Of a stretch of 5,028 nucleotides of DNA, positions 4,717 to 5,028 are shown one piece after another. Positions within the stretch are counted from its first letter, which is position 1; each line of letters opens with the position of its first letter. A program made the position numbers and the translations under genes. The notes under the pieces were generated by a model. That model saw only the letters and a program-made list of their open reading frames with translations, was not told the origin of the DNA and made no database searches. Source of the DNA: an uncultured Paracoccaceae bacterium (lineage in GTDB: Bacteria > Pseudomonadota > Alphaproteobacteria > Rhodobacterales > Rhodobacteraceae); assembly GCA_937900975.1 (NCBI GenBank), contig CALCPC010000749.1, forward strand, positions 1 to 5,028. Direction: 5' to 3'.

Positions 4717-5028
4717 TGGACGGACCCGAAGGCTGCGAAATCCACAACCCGGTCGAACCGGCCAAGCAGATCGTGGTCATGGGTCACCGCGATCAGTGTG
4801 GCGTTGGCGCGCCGGGTTTCCTCAAACAACAGATCCAGGATCAAGGCTTTGTTCGCGGGGTCGAGATTGCCAGTGGCCTCATCGGCCAGCACAAGATCGG
4901 GCGCCATCAAAAGCGCGCGGCAGATGGCGGTGCGCTGCTGCTCTCCCTGGCTCATCCGCTGGGGCTTTGCGGTGAGCCGATGCGCCAGGCCGACGCGGCC
5001 GGCCAGATCGCGCGCCCGCGCCCGCAGC
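4713..5028 (-). CDS. ABC transporter ATP-binding protein, C-terminal part (5' end outside window)
   Basis: C-terminal 104 residues of an ABC ATPase that would power the adjacent FtsX-type permease. It is nearest to the LolD/MacB/FtsE class. The visible frame begins LRARARDLAGRVGLAHRL, typical of the helical domain just before the signature. The signature reads MSQGEQQR (from base 4955 leftward) instead of LSGGQQQR. Walker B is LVLADEAT with the catalytic glutamate, the D-loop is GNLD, and the H-loop histidine is in AVTHDHD. The protein ends VVDFAAFGSVQ soon after the switch histidine, as is usual for this class. Walker A and the Q-loop lie beyond the right edge. The TGA stop overlaps the permease GTG. 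Because the start is outside, promoter and length cannot be judged. Confidence 0.88.
   Translation of the reverse strand, partial: LRARARDLAGRVGLAHRLTAKPQRMSQGEQQRTAICRALLMAPDLVLADEATGNLDPANKALILDLLFEETRRANATLIAVTHDHDLLGRFDRVVDFAAFGSVQ

Larger units (their letters stand above)
811..5028 (-). other. Predicted six-gene operon: ABC ATPase, FtsX-type permease, DUF4198, NikL-like, ZnuA-like, pcaD
   Basis: All six genes run leftward with almost no spacing. There are 4-nt overlaps at 4713-4716 (GTGA), 3532-3535 (ATGA) and 2777-2780 (ATGA), then gaps of 13 nt (2447-2459) and 7 nt (1582-1588). No terminator or promoter-sized gap lies between them, so a single transcript with translational coupling is the simplest reading. 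The promoter and first gene(s) lie beyond the right edge of the window. No minus-strand intrinsic terminator was found after pcaD. The first five genes fit one envelope system for metal handling; pcaD does not fit by function. Confidence 0.75.

Overview
The window is GC-rich (roughly 60-65% G+C by eye). It carries a protocatechuate-branch beta-ketoadipate gene set next to a dense minus-strand operon for an envelope ABC system. The short form of PcaB, the GTG starts, the 4-nt gene overlaps and the protein families point to an alphaproteobacterium, most likely Rhodobacteraceae (Roseobacter/Rhodobacter-like). This is inferred from gene content and was not confirmed by a search.

Layout, left to right. 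Positions 1-350 (+) hold the 3' end of pcaB (3-carboxy-cis,cis-muconate cycloisomerase), which is cut by the window edge. Positions 351-810 are a 460-bp convergent intergenic region with no convincing gene but many inverted repeats. One is an imperfect 22-bp inverted repeat that overlaps the pcaB stop codon. Another is a plus-strand intrinsic-terminator-like hairpin that ends 12 bp before the 3' end of pcaD. Positions 811-5028 (-) are one apparent operon, transcribed right to left: ABC ATPase (5' end cut), FtsX/MacB-type permease, DUF4198 periplasmic protein, small NikL-like periplasmic protein, ZnuA/TroA-like metal-binding protein, and pcaD (3-oxoadipate enol-lactonase). Three junctions are 4-nt ATGA/GTGA overlaps and the other two gaps are 13 and 7 nt, so translational coupling is likely throughout.

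How the genes may work together. PcaB and PcaD catalyse steps of protocatechuate breakdown; PcaC acts between them and is not in this window. The other five genes look like a metal-handling envelope system. The ATPase and permease belong to the LolD/MacB/FtsX class rather than the ZnuBC class that normally serves TroA-type binding proteins. The system has three exported proteins. One has a histidine-rich loop, and two are predicted to begin with histidine after signal-peptide cleavage. The permease also has histidine pairs in its periplasmic domain. The combination of a ZnuA-like protein, DUF4198 and NikL-like proteins with an FtsX-type ABC motor is the most interesting content. The metal and the direction of transport cannot be read from the sequence. 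The attachment of pcaD to the end of this operon is a second oddity.
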